Positions 1 to 6,557 of a stretch of 7,718 bases of DNA are shown one piece after another; position 1 is the first letter of the stretch; the number at the start of each line of letters is the position of its first letter. A program made the position numbers and the translations under genes. The stretch is from positions 1 to 7,718 of the forward strand of contig JACDAO010000635.1 of assembly GCA_013695405.1 (NCBI GenBank). The letters are read 5' to 3'. The notes below the pieces were generated by a model. The model was given only the letters and a program-made list of their open reading frames with translations. It was not told the DNA's origin and made no database searches. This stretch comes from Acidobacteriota bacterium (GTDB lineage: Bacteria > Acidobacteriota > Vicinamibacteria > Vicinamibacterales > Vicinamibacteraceae).

Positions 1-1203
1 GGCTTCGTGCGCGACCTGACTCACGCGCGCGGTCACCGCACCATGCTGGTCGACATCGGCGTGCTCGGTGACCCGCAGATCGCCCCCGACATCGACGCCG
101 ACGAGGTCGCGCGTGCTGGCGGCAGCGACGTCGCCACATTGCGTGCGCGAGGCGACCGCGGTGATGCGGTCGAGACGATGCAGCGCGGCGCCTGCGCGCT
201 GCTGCCCGTGTGGTACGCCCAGGGCCGCTTCCACGGCGTGGTTGGCCTGGGCGGCGGTGGCGGCACGACAATGGTGACGGCGGCGATGCGGACGCTGCCC
301 GTCGGCGTGCCGAAGGTCATGGTGTCGACGATGGCCTCGGGCAACACCGCGCCCTACGTGGACGTCAAGGACCTGACGTTGATGTACTCGGTGGTCGATA
401 TCGCCGGGCTGAACCCGTTGTCGCGACGCATTCTCGCCAACGCCGCCGGCGCCATCTGCGGCATGGTCGAAACTCGAGACACTGACGGGAGTCGGGAGTC
501 GGGGGACGGGAGTCGGGAGTCGGGCGTCGGGGGTCGGCCGCTCGTTGCCGCCACGATGTTCGGTGTGACGACGCCGTGTGTCACGGCGGTGCGTGGTGCC
601 CTCGAAGCTACTGGCTACGACGTCACCGTCTTTCACGCGACCGGCTCGGGCGGACGCGCGATGGAAGGCCTCATTGACGATGGCTATTTCGCAGGTGTGA
701 TCGACGTGACCACCACCGAGTGGTGCGACGAGGTGGTCGGGGGCGTGCTCAGCGCGGGTTCGACGCGGCTGTCAGCCGCCGGACGCCGCGGCATCCCCCA
801 GGTCGTGTCGGTCGGCGCGCTCGACATGGTCAACTTCGGCGGCATCGAGACGGTTCCCGAGCGCTTCAAGGCGCGCAACCTGTACCGCCACAACGTGACC
901 GTCACGCTGATGCGGACGACGGCAGACGAGTGCGTCGAGATCGGCCACCGTATCGCGGATCAGCTCAACGCGGCTACCGGGCCCACGGCCCTCGTGCTGC
1001 CGCTGCGCGGCGTGAGTGCCATCGACGCGCCCGGCCAGCCGTTCTACGACCCACAGGCGGATCAGGCGCTCTTCGACAGCCTGCGGACACACCTCGACGC
1101 GCGGGTCCGGGTGATCGAGGTCGATGCCCACATCAACGACGCGGCGTTTGCGAACGCGCTGGTGGCGGCATTCGCGGCGCTCGGGCGCGGCAGCACGGGA
1201 TGA
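1..1203 (+). CDS. Tm-1-like ATP-binding domain protein (UPF0261), 5' end outside window
   Basis: Protein of the Tm-1-like/UPF0261 family, whose plant member (tomato Tm-1) has an ATP-binding N-terminal region; the bacterial role is not established. The frame is open from base 1 and encodes 400 residues here. It begins inside the family's N-terminal region (G-F-V-R-D-L then GHRTMLVDIGVLG), so the GTG at 7 is probably internal and roughly 20 residues are missing off the left edge. Visible family signatures are the glycine-rich loop GLGGGGGTTMVTAAMRTLP (around window residues 82-100), the following VPKVMVSTMASGNTAPYVDVKD segment, MYSVVDIAGLNPLSRRILANAA, and LVAATMFGVTTPCV further on. An oddity is a low-complexity insert of about 17 residues (163-179), rich in G, S, R and E, written by a heptanucleotide repeat between the two conserved blocks. 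The TIM-barrel gene downstream is the usual partner and likely shares a transcript. Family assignment is confident, the biochemical role is not. Confidence 0.9.
   Translation, partial: GFVRDLTHARGHRTMLVDIGVLGDPQIAPDIDADEVARAGGSDVATLRARGDRGDAVETMQRGACALLPVWYAQGRFHGVVGLGGGGGTTMVTAAMRTLPVGVPKVMVSTMASGNTAPYVDVKDLTLMYSVVDIAGLNPLSRRILANAAGAICGMVETRDTDGSRESGDGSRESGVGGRPLVAATMFGVTTPCVTAVRGALEATGYDVTVFHATGSGGRAMEGLIDDGYFAGVIDVTTTEWCDEVVGGVLSAGSTRLSAAGRRGIPQVVSVGALDMVNFGGIETVPERFKARNLYRHNVTVTLMRTTADECVEIGHRIADQLNAATGPTALVLPLRGVSAIDAPGQPFYDPQADQALFDSLRTHLDARVRVIEVDAHINDAAFANALVAAFAALGRGSTG
486..535 (+). repeat. Heptanucleotide array CGGNNNN, seven units, in frame inside the Tm-1-like gene
   Basis: Seven consecutive 7-base units can be read directly in the phase GGGAGTC: GGGAGTC, GGGAGTC, GGGGGAC, GGGAGTC, GGGAGTC, GGGCGTC, GGGGGTC (487-535). 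Every unit starts CGG when phased one base earlier. Because 3 x 7 = 21 bases, the translated product is a repeating heptapeptide, DGSRESG twice and then a decayed version. The insert sits between two conserved family blocks, probably in a surface loop, and leaves the frame intact. Confidence 0.9.
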
Positions 1204-1223
1204 GCGCGCCTGGGGCTTAGAGC

Positions 1224-1258
1224 AGCCTGCAGCCCGTAGCCTGTAGCCTGTAGCCTGC
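1224..1258 (+). repeat. Heptanucleotide array AGCCTGT, five units, intergenic
   Basis: Five adjacent 7-base units lie in the 82-base gap between the two Tm-1-type genes: AGCCTGC, AGCCCGT, AGCCTGT, AGCCTGT, AGCCTGC. The unit length equals that of the arrays inside the flanking genes, but the unit sequence differs. The array starts 20 bases after the upstream stop codon and ends 16 bases before the ribosome binding site of the next gene, so it lies within the likely operon leader. No function can be assigned. Confidence 0.88.
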
Positions 1259-1274
1259 AAGCGGCTTTTCTTGC

Positions 1275-1282
1275 GGGGAGGA
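1275..1282 (+). promoter_or_regulatory. Ribosome binding site that decides the start of the TIM-barrel gene
   Basis: A strong Shine-Dalgarno sequence GGGGAGGA lies just before the ATG at 1286. It favours that ATG over the in-frame TTG at 1271, which would place the purine-rich site inside the coding region. Confidence 0.75.
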
Positions 1283-1285
1283 CGA

Positions 1286-2233
1286 ATGCCATTCATCGGG
1301 CGAAAGACAATGCTGGGACGGCTGCGCAAGAGAGTCGCGGCGCGGCAGCCAATCATCGGGGCAGGAGCAGGCACCGGCATCTCGGCCAAGTTCGCCGAGC
1401 GCGGCGGCGTCGACCTGATCATCATCTACAACTCGGGACGCTTCCGGATGGCCGGCCGCGGCAGTCTCGCTGGACTCATGCCCTACGGCGACGCCAACGC
1501 GATCGTCGTCGACATGGCGCGCGAGGTGTTGCCGGTGGTCCGCGACGTGGCGGTACTGGCCGGCGTGTGCGGCACCGACCCGTTCCGGATCATGCCGGTG
1601 TTCCTGCGCGAGCTGAAAGCGATGGGCTTCGACGGCGTGCAGAACTTCCCCACCGTCGGCCTGATCGACGGTACGTTACGACAGAACCTCGAGGAGACCG
1701 GGATGGGCTACGACCTCGAGGTCGCGATGATCCGCGAGGCCCGCACGCTCGACCTGCTGACATGCCCGTACGTATTCGACGCCGACAGCGCCCGCGAGAT
1801 GGCCAGGGCCGGCGCCGACGTACTGGTCGCCCACCTCGGGCTCACGACCAAGGGGTCGATCGGCGCGAAGACCGCGCTGACGCTCGACCAGGCAGCTGCG
1901 CGCGTGCAAGCCATGCACGACGCCGCCCGCGCGGTGCGAGAGGATGTGTTCGTCATCTGCCACGGCGGACCGATTGCCGAGCCGGCCGACGTCGAGTACG
2001 TACTGGCGCACACCACCGGCGTGGACGGCTTCTTCGGCGCGTCGAGCATCGAGCGTTTCGCCACCGAAGTCGGCATCGAGGAACAGGCGCGGCGCTTTCG
2101 GTCGCTCGCGCTCCCGGATGAACCGGGAAACGGGACCCGGCAACCGGCAACCGGGAATCGGGAGTCGGGCACCGGACCGGGCGGGCCCGCACGGCGCAAG
2201 GCCGCGAAGAAGACCGTCACCTCGCGCCGCTGA
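1286..2233 (+). CDS. Phosphoenolpyruvate hydrolase-like TIM-barrel protein (Tm-1 C-terminal-domain family)
   Basis: Predicted TIM-barrel protein of 315 residues, matching the phosphoenolpyruvate hydrolase-like family, related to PEP mutase/isocitrate lyase-type barrels and to the C-terminal half of plant Tm-1. The substrate of bacterial members is not established. Family-like blocks in order are [19 protein letters not shown] near the N-terminus, [81 protein letters not shown] and [11 protein letters not shown]. The barrel ends around residue 278. The rest is an unusual tail: a stretch written by a heptanucleotide repeat (2124-2172), then a basic end with RRKAAKK and a final SRR. ATG 1286 is chosen because of the strong ribosome binding site at 1275-1282. 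It follows the Tm-1-like ATP-binding gene in the same direction, the usual arrangement of the split Tm-1 pair, so joint action is likely. Confidence 0.88.
   Translation: MPFIGRKTMLGRLRKRVAARQPIIGAGAGTGISAKFAERGGVDLIIIYNSGRFRMAGRGSLAGLMPYGDANAIVVDMAREVLPVVRDVAVLAGVCGTDPFRIMPVFLRELKAMGFDGVQNFPTVGLIDGTLRQNLEETGMGYDLEVAMIREARTLDLLTCPYVFDADSAREMARAGADVLVAHLGLTTKGSIGAKTALTLDQAAARVQAMHDAARAVREDVFVICHGGPIAEPADVEYVLAHTTGVDGFFGASSIERFATEVGIEEQARRFRSLALPDEPGNGTRQPATGNRESGTGPGGPARRKAAKKTVTSRR
2124..2172 (+). repeat. Heptanucleotide array CGGNNNN, seven units, coding for the C-terminal tail of the TIM-barrel protein
   Basis: Seven units read in phase: CGGGAAA, CGGGACC, CGGCAAC, CGGCAAC, CGGGAAT, CGGGAGT, CGGGCAC, with a weaker eighth (CGGACCG) following. 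This is the same CGGNNNN pattern and the same count as the array in the upstream gene, although the variable four bases differ more. The tail it encodes is rich in G, N, T, R, E and P and lies beyond the conserved barrel, so it is unlikely to be catalytic. Confidence 0.85.
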
Positions 2234-2260
2234 GGTCTGGGCACCCGAACGAGAGACCGC

Positions 2261-5200
2261 ATGCGCGTACAGGAATCTCGCAGACCACACCTGCCGGCGC
2301 TTGCCCTGATGGCGCTGGCGATGCTCACGGCAGTGGCATCGTCAGCAACGTACCTCGACGCTCAGGCATCGACCGCTGGACGGCAGGCACGTCGCGATGC
2401 CGAAGGCCGACCGCTGCGAGTGCTGTTCCTCGGCCACACGAGCATGCACCATCCGTCGATGGCGCTGATGCCAATCCTTGCCGCGCCGCTCGCGCGCAAG
2501 GGCATCCAGCTCACGCACGTGTCGACGCCGGAAGAGGCACTACGGCCGGAGGTGCTCGCGCACTACGAAGCGCTGATGATCTACGCCAACCACAAGACGC
2601 TGACCGCGGCGCAGGAACAGGCGCTGGTGGCATTCGTCGAGGGCGGCAAGGGGCTGATGGCGCTGCACTGCGCGTCGGCGATGTTCCCCGAGGCGCCACG
2701 CTACATTCCCCTCGTCGGCGGCGAGTTCCAGACCCACGGCACCGGCGACTTCACCGGCGAGATCGTCCAGCCTGAGCATCCAGTGATGCGTGGGGTCAAG
2801 CCGTTCACGACCTGGGACGAGACCTACGTCCACACACGCCACAACCCCACCGACCGCACCGTGCTGATGGAGCGGGTCGACGAGAAGGGCCGCGAGCCGT
2901 ATACGTGGGTGCGCATTCAGGGCAAGGGCCGCGTCTTCTACACCGCGTACGGGCACGACGAGCGCACCTGGCGCAACCCGGGATTCCAGCAGCTCGTGGA
3001 GCAAGGCACGCTGTGGGCCGTGTCCGACACGTCGCGGCAGGCGTGGCAGCGCCTGAAGATGCCCGAAGTCGTCTATCTGGACGGCTTCAACGTGCCCAAC
3101 TACGAGCGGCGCGACCCGGCGCCGAAATATCAGATGCCGTTCTCGCCGGCCGACTCGATGAACTTCATCCAGGTGCCGGCCGAGTTCGAGCTGCAGCTGT
3201 TCGCGCACGAGCCCGACGTCATCAAGCCGATCACCTTCTCGTTCGACGCGCGTGGCCGCCTGTGGGTGATCGAGGCGATCGACTATCCCAACCTGGTGCT
3301 GAACGGCCAGCCGGGCGCCGACCGCATCAAGATCCTCGAGGACACCAACGGCGACGGCCGCGCCGACAAGACGACGATCTTCGCCGACCGCCTCAACATG
3401 GCGACCAGCCTGGTCTTCGTCAAGGGCGGCGTCATCGTCTCCGCCGCGCCGCACATGCTGCTGCTCGAGGACACCAACGGCGACGACAAGGCCGACACGC
3501 GCACCGTGCTCAGCACGGGGTGGGGGATCAGCGACAGCCACGCTGGCCCGTCGAACCTGCTCTACGGCCCCGACAACTACATCTGGGGCACGGTCGGCTA
3601 TGCGGGCTTCGAGGGCGAGATGAACGGCCGCACGATGCAGTTCTCGCAGGGCGTCTACCGCTTCAAGCCCGACGGGTCGGACTTCGATTACGTGACCGGT
3701 TCGACAAACAACACCTGGGGCCTCGGCTTCTCGGAGACCTTCGACGTGTTCGGGTCCACCGCCAACAACGACCCGAGCTTCTACGTCGCCATCCCCAATC
3801 GCTACTTCACCGGCGTCGAAGGTTTGAGCACCGGCGGGCGTCTGGCAAGCGGACCGGGGTACCAGAGTGCGGCGCAGTTCTACGCCGCGCACTTCATCAC
3901 GCCGTACATCCGCCAGGTGGACGTCCACGGCGGTTATACCGCCGCGGCAGGGCATCAGCTATATACCGCGCGGTCGTTCCCGCAGTCGTGGTGGAACCGC
4001 ATCGCCTTCATCACCGAGCCGACCGCGCACCTGGTCGGCCAGGGCGTGATCGAGAAGGACGGCGCGGGCTTCGTGACGCGCGACGGCTACAACCTGCTGG
4101 CCGGGGCCGAGGAGTGGGTGGCGCCGGTGCACGCGCAGGTCGGTCCCGACGGCGCGGTCTGGGTTGCCGACTGGTACAACTTCATCGCCCAGCACAACCC
4201 GACCCCGCCCGGCTACAGCAACGGCCCGGGCAACGCCTACGAGACCTCGATGCGCGATCGCCATCGCGGCCGCATCTACCGCGTCGTCTACAAGGACGCT
4301 CCGGCGTCGACGGCACCGAGCCTGTCAAAGACGGAGCCGGCGGGACTGGTGGCGGCGCTGTCATCGGACAACATGCTGTGGCGACTGCACGCGCAGCGCC
4401 TGATCGTCGAGCGCGGGCAGCAGGACGTGGTGCCTGCGCTGGTCACGCTGACGCGAAACACCTCGGTTGACGCGCTTGGCCTGAACGGCGGCGCGCTGCA
4501 TGCGGTGTGGACGCTCGAGGGGCTCGGCGCCGTGAAGGACCTCGGCGGCGACGCCGGGCGCGCCGTGGTGGCGGCACTGAAGCACCCGGCCGCGGGCGTC
4601 CGCAAGGCCGCGGCGACGGTGGTGTCCACCAGGACAGGTGGCGGTCAGGCCATCCTCGACGCGAACCTGCTGCGTGATCCCGACCTGCACACGCGGCTCG
4701 CCGCGGTGCTGGCCATCGCCGACGCGCGCCCCGATGTGCCGCCCTCGGCGTCGATCGCCAAGGCGCTCTACGCCGCCAGCCTCGACCCCGCCAACACCGG
4801 CGATCGCTGGCTGAGTCGCGCGCTGTACGTCGCGGCCTCTCGTCACAAGGACGGCGTCCTCACCGAGTACCGCGCCGACCCCGACGCGGTGCCCGTCACT
4901 GCCTTGCCGTTCGCGCTGCGCCTCGGCAACAACCGCCCAGACTGGCGCACGCCAGACGCCGCGGCGATTGCGGCGAACTGGAAGGACATCGAGGTGCCGG
5001 GCAACTGGGAGGCGCACGGCCTGCCCGACTTCGACGGCGTCGTCTGGTTCACGCGTACCATCGATCTCCCGTCGCCGGCGGCCACGACCCTCAGCTTCGG
5101 CCGCATCGCCCAGGCGGCTGAAATCTGGGTCAACGGCCAGTCGGTGCCGGCGCCACCGCGTGGCCCCGCACCGCAACCGCCCACGCCGATCTTCAGCGTC

Positions 5201-5515
5201 CCCGACGACGCGCTGCGCGCCGGGACCAACACGATCACGCTGCGGATTCAGAACAACCGCGGCAACGGCGGCTTCATCAGCACGCCCGATCTGGTGTTTG
5301 CGGAAAGTGGCGGCATCAAGCGGTCGCTGGCCGGACGTGGAAGCAGCGTGTCGAGCGGCAGACCAATGCGGTCACCTTGTACGGCACGCCCGGTGAACTC
5401 ACCGCGCATCTCGCGTATGCCAGCAGCGCTGCAGGAAGTAGCGCCGCAGCGACCAGCGCCGCAACGGCGTTACCCGCCCTGCCGACGCCCGACGTCACCC
5501 TCACGTCGAGCGTGA
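2261..5515 (+). CDS. Exported ThuA / PVC-type dehydrogenase-like multidomain protein, frame broken near its 3' end
   Basis: Large exported protein, probably for sugar or carbohydrate oxidation; the substrate is unknown. Residues 1-35 are a signal peptide (basic start, hydrophobic stretch 11-30, likely cut after AQA). Residues about 52-255 are a ThuA (trehalose-utilisation-like) domain, with RVLFLGHTSMHHPSM, GLMALHCA and TWDETYVH. Residues about 268-680 are the beta-propeller of PVC-type membrane-bound dehydrogenases, with GRLWVIEAIDYPN, two calcium-loop-like segments (DTNGDGRADK, DTNGDDKADT), SGPSNLLYGPDNYIWGT-like HAGPSNLLYGPD and GAVWVADWYN. Residues 690-860 look like HEAT-type helices. Residues about 905-1015 are a GH2-like jelly roll (VPGNWEAHG, AEIWVNGQ). 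No CxxCH haem motif is present. From residue 1026 on, the read frame turns into an arginine- and proline-rich tail of about 59 residues that fits no domain, while the adjacent frame continues the protein. The start ATG has only a weak purine-rich site upstream; it lies 27 bases after the TIM-barrel gene, so it may be co-transcribed. Confidence 0.88.
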   Translation: MRVQESRRPHLPALALMALAMLTAVASSATYLDAQASTAGRQARRDAEGRPLRVLFLGHTSMHHPSMALMPILAAPLARKGIQLTHVSTPEEALRPEVLAHYEALMIYANHKTLTAAQEQALVAFVEGGKGLMALHCASAMFPEAPRYIPLVGGEFQTHGTGDFTGEIVQPEHPVMRGVKPFTTWDETYVHTRHNPTDRTVLMERVDEKGREPYTWVRIQGKGRVFYTAYGHDERTWRNPGFQQLVEQGTLWAVSDTSRQAWQRLKMPEVVYLDGFNVPNYERRDPAPKYQMPFSPADSMNFIQVPAEFELQLFAHEPDVIKPITFSFDARGRLWVIEAIDYPNLVLNGQPGADRIKILEDTNGDGRADKTTIFADRLNMATSLVFVKGGVIVSAAPHMLLLEDTNGDDKADTRTVLSTGWGISDSHAGPSNLLYGPDNYIWGTVGYAGFEGEMNGRTMQFSQGVYRFKPDGSDFDYVTGSTNNTWGLGFSETFDVFGSTANNDPSFYVAIPNRYFTGVEGLSTGGRLASGPGYQSAAQFYAAHFITPYIRQVDVHGGYTAAAGHQLYTARSFPQSWWNRIAFITEPTAHLVGQGVIEKDGAGFVTRDGYNLLAGAEEWVAPVHAQVGPDGAVWVADWYNFIAQHNPTPPGYSNGPGNAYETSMRDRHRGRIYRVVYKDAPASTAPSLSKTEPAGLVAALSSDNMLWRLHAQRLIVERGQQDVVPALVTLTRNTSVDALGLNGGALHAVWTLEGLGAVKDLGGDAGRAVVAALKHPAAGVRKAAATVVSTRTGGGQAILDANLLRDPDLHTRLAAVLAIADARPDVPPSASIAKALYAASLDPANTGDRWLSRALYVAASRHKDGVLTEYRADPDAVPVTALPFALRLGNNRPDWRTPDAAAIAANWKDIEVPGNWEAHGLPDFDGVVWFTRTIDLPSPAATTLSFGRIAQAAEIWVNGQSVPAPPRGPAPQPPTPIFSVPDDALRAGTNTITLRIQNNRGNGGFISTPDLVFAESGGIKRSLAGRGSSVSSGRPMRSPCTARPVNSPRISRMPAALQEVAPQRPAPQRRYPPCRRPTSPSRRA
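5333..5335 (+). other. Likely one-base deletion (frameshift point) in the multidomain gene
   Basis: Before this point the protein reads ...GGIKRSLAG in the 2261 frame. After it, the frame one base back reads TWKQRVERQTNAVTLYGTPGE, which joins smoothly to give SLAGTWKQRVERQTN. Adding one base after GG at 5333-5334 restores one frame of 1206 residues from 2261 to 5880. There is no slippery heptamer of the usual programmed -1 type here (local sequence GGCCGGACG). Confidence 0.8.
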
Positions 5516-5880
5516 TCCCTGGTCAGCTGAAGTTCGACAAGACCGAGTTCACGGTGGCGCCCGGTCAGTTGGTGCAACTGGTGTTCACCAACCCCGACGT
5601 CATGCAGCACAACTTCATCCTCGGTGCGACGGGTTCGCTCGAGCAGATTGGCACGGCCGCTGACCAGTTGCTGGCGACCGGCGACGCCCTGGCGCAGCAG
5701 TACGTACCGCAGACCCCGCAGGTGTTGTACTCGACGCCGCTGGTCGACCCCGGGCAGACGATCACCGTGCAGTTCCGCGCCCCGACCGAGGCAGGGGCCT
5801 ACCCGTACGTGTGCACGTTCCCGGGGCACTGGCGGTTGATGAACGGCATCCTCACCGTCCGTCCCGCGAGCGCGCCGTAG
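5377..5880 (+). CDS. Azurin-like cupredoxin domain, 3' part of the frameshifted multidomain gene
   Basis: Encodes the end of the jelly-roll linker and a type-1 copper (cupredoxin) domain. The frame's first possible start is a TTG at 5377 with no ribosome binding site, and it overlaps the preceding reading frame by 139 bases, so independent translation is doubtful. Meaningful protein (WKQRVERQTN) already precedes the TTG. After an alanine/serine linker (residues 17-33), the cupredoxin runs from about residue 44 to the end: IPGQLKFDKTEFTVAPGQ, then MQHNFILG, then VCTFPGHWRLMNG. Copper ligands visible are His78, Cys146, His151 and Met155; the C-x4-H-x3-M spacing is that of azurin rather than plastocyanin. 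In this exported protein it would serve as a tethered electron acceptor for the dehydrogenase-like propeller (inference). The next gene converges from the other strand after 34 bases, a gap with only a weak 5-base stem (5905-5924) and no poly-T. Confidence 0.82.
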   Translation: MYGTPGELTAHLAYASSAAGSSAAATSAATALPALPTPDVTLTSSVIPGQLKFDKTEFTVAPGQLVQLVFTNPDVMQHNFILGATGSLEQIGTAADQLLATGDALAQQYVPQTPQVLYSTPLVDPGQTITVQFRAPTEAGAYPYVCTFPGHWRLMNGILTVRPASAP

Positions 5881-5914
5881 GCCACGACTCGAGGACGGGC
5901 ATCAGCGGCGGGAC

Positions 5915-6415
5915 CTACAGCCGCCCGGCCACCTCGACCAGCTGGTCGAGCGCCTTGCCCCAGCCGTCGTGGAAGCCCATTTCGGCGTGTTTCTCGCGGC
6001 TCGCTTCGTCCTGGTGCATCACGTGCGCGATGTAGCGCGTGCTGGCGCCGCCGTTCTCGGGCTCGAAGGTGATCACCGCAACGAAGTTCGGCACGTCGCG
6101 GCTGCGCGCCATCGGCCGGAACCCCGGAGCCAGCAGGTCGGTGAACACCAGCCGCTGTTCGGGGACCACTTCCAGGTAGCAGCCGGCGTTGGGAAAGTCT
6201 TTGCCCTCGGGTGACCGCATCACGGTCCGGAAGGCGCCGCCGGGACGCAGGTCGATCTCACACTCGACCGTCTGCCACGGCGCCGGCGTGAACCACTGCG
6301 TCACGAGCGCGGGCGTGGTCCAGGCCTTCCACAGACTTGCGGCAGTGACCGGGACGACGCGCTCGAGCACGAGGTCGAAGCGTGAATCGTGCGAGGCGGG
6401 CAATGGCGTGCTCAT
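5915..6415 (-). CDS. SRPBCC / AHSA1-type START-like domain protein
   Basis: Small cytosolic protein of 166 residues with the helix-grip fold of the SRPBCC superfamily, AHSA1 (activator of Hsp90 ATPase homologue 1-like) subfamily. Such bacterial proteins are thought to bind a hydrophobic ligand; no reaction can be named. Recognisable blocks are [66 protein letters not shown] and the closing helix [18 protein letters not shown]. The start is the ATG at 6415, because homology begins there and AGGGA lies 9 bases upstream; the same frame stays open to 6625 but that extension is not protein-like. Its ATG overlaps the stop codon of an ArsR-type reading frame (ATGA), the usual regulator-AHSA1 operon layout, but here the regulator is only a remnant, so its normal expression control is probably lost. 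Confidence 0.87.
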   Translation of the reverse strand: MSTPLPASHDSRFDLVLERVVPVTAASLWKAWTTPALVTQWFTPAPWQTVECEIDLRPGGAFRTVMRSPEGKDFPNAGCYLEVVPEQRLVFTDLLAPGFRPMARSRDVPNFVAVITFEPENGGASTRYIAHVMHQDEASREKHAEMGFHDGWGKALDQLVEVAGRL

Positions 6416-6540
6416 TTGTCGGTGTCCCTGTTCGTGGTTGTCATGAAGGCGTCGAGGTGATCGAGGCGGCGCGGCCAGGTGGCGCGCTGCCGGGAGATCC
6501 AGTGTTCGGCCTGCTGCAGCGGTCTGGGCACGAGCCGATG
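6412..6540 (-). pseudogene. 3' remnant of an ArsR-family HTH regulator
   Basis: Reading the minus strand from 6540 gives 42 sense codons and a TGA at 6414-6412 that overlaps the ATG of the AHSA1-type gene. The peptide contains [20 protein letters not shown] followed by DHLDAFM, the pattern of the C-terminal helix of ArsR/SdpR-type repressors that usually sit directly upstream of AHSA1 genes (PL..A..W......W..RLD.L...). The DNA-binding part is absent: the frame meets a TAG at 6543-6541, and the DNA beyond is the NIPSNAP gene on the other strand. The short frame could still be translated from a GTG at 6531, but would lack any HTH. Assignment rests on a short match and on gene context. Confidence 0.68.
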
Positions 6541-6557
6541 CTATGCTCCGTGCCGCC

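Noticed and set aside
486..535. CRISPR-like repeats
   Set aside because: Units are 7 bases, contiguous, with no spacers and no cas genes nearby.
2540..3955. A 471-residue open frame on the minus strand
   Set aside because: It is antisense to the ThuA/dehydrogenase-like gene; the peptide is a low-information shadow rich in R, V, H and D with no family signature.
2905..4470. A 521-residue open frame on the plus strand
   Set aside because: It overlaps the real gene in another frame and is an arginine- and alanine-rich shadow typical of high-GC DNA.
5325..5345. Programmed -1 ribosomal frameshift linking the dehydrogenase-like part to the cupredoxin
   Set aside because: There is no X-XXY-YYZ slippery heptamer at the join and no evident stimulatory stem directly after it; a one-base indel is simpler.
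5805..5835. A haem-binding CxxCH motif near the end of the multidomain protein
   Set aside because: The sequence is CTFPGH, a C-x4-H azurin-type copper ligand pair, not CxxCH.
5881..5914. Bidirectional terminator between the convergent genes
   Set aside because: Only a 5-base stem (GCGGC 5905-5909 with GCCGC 5920-5924) was found, without a T-run on either strand.
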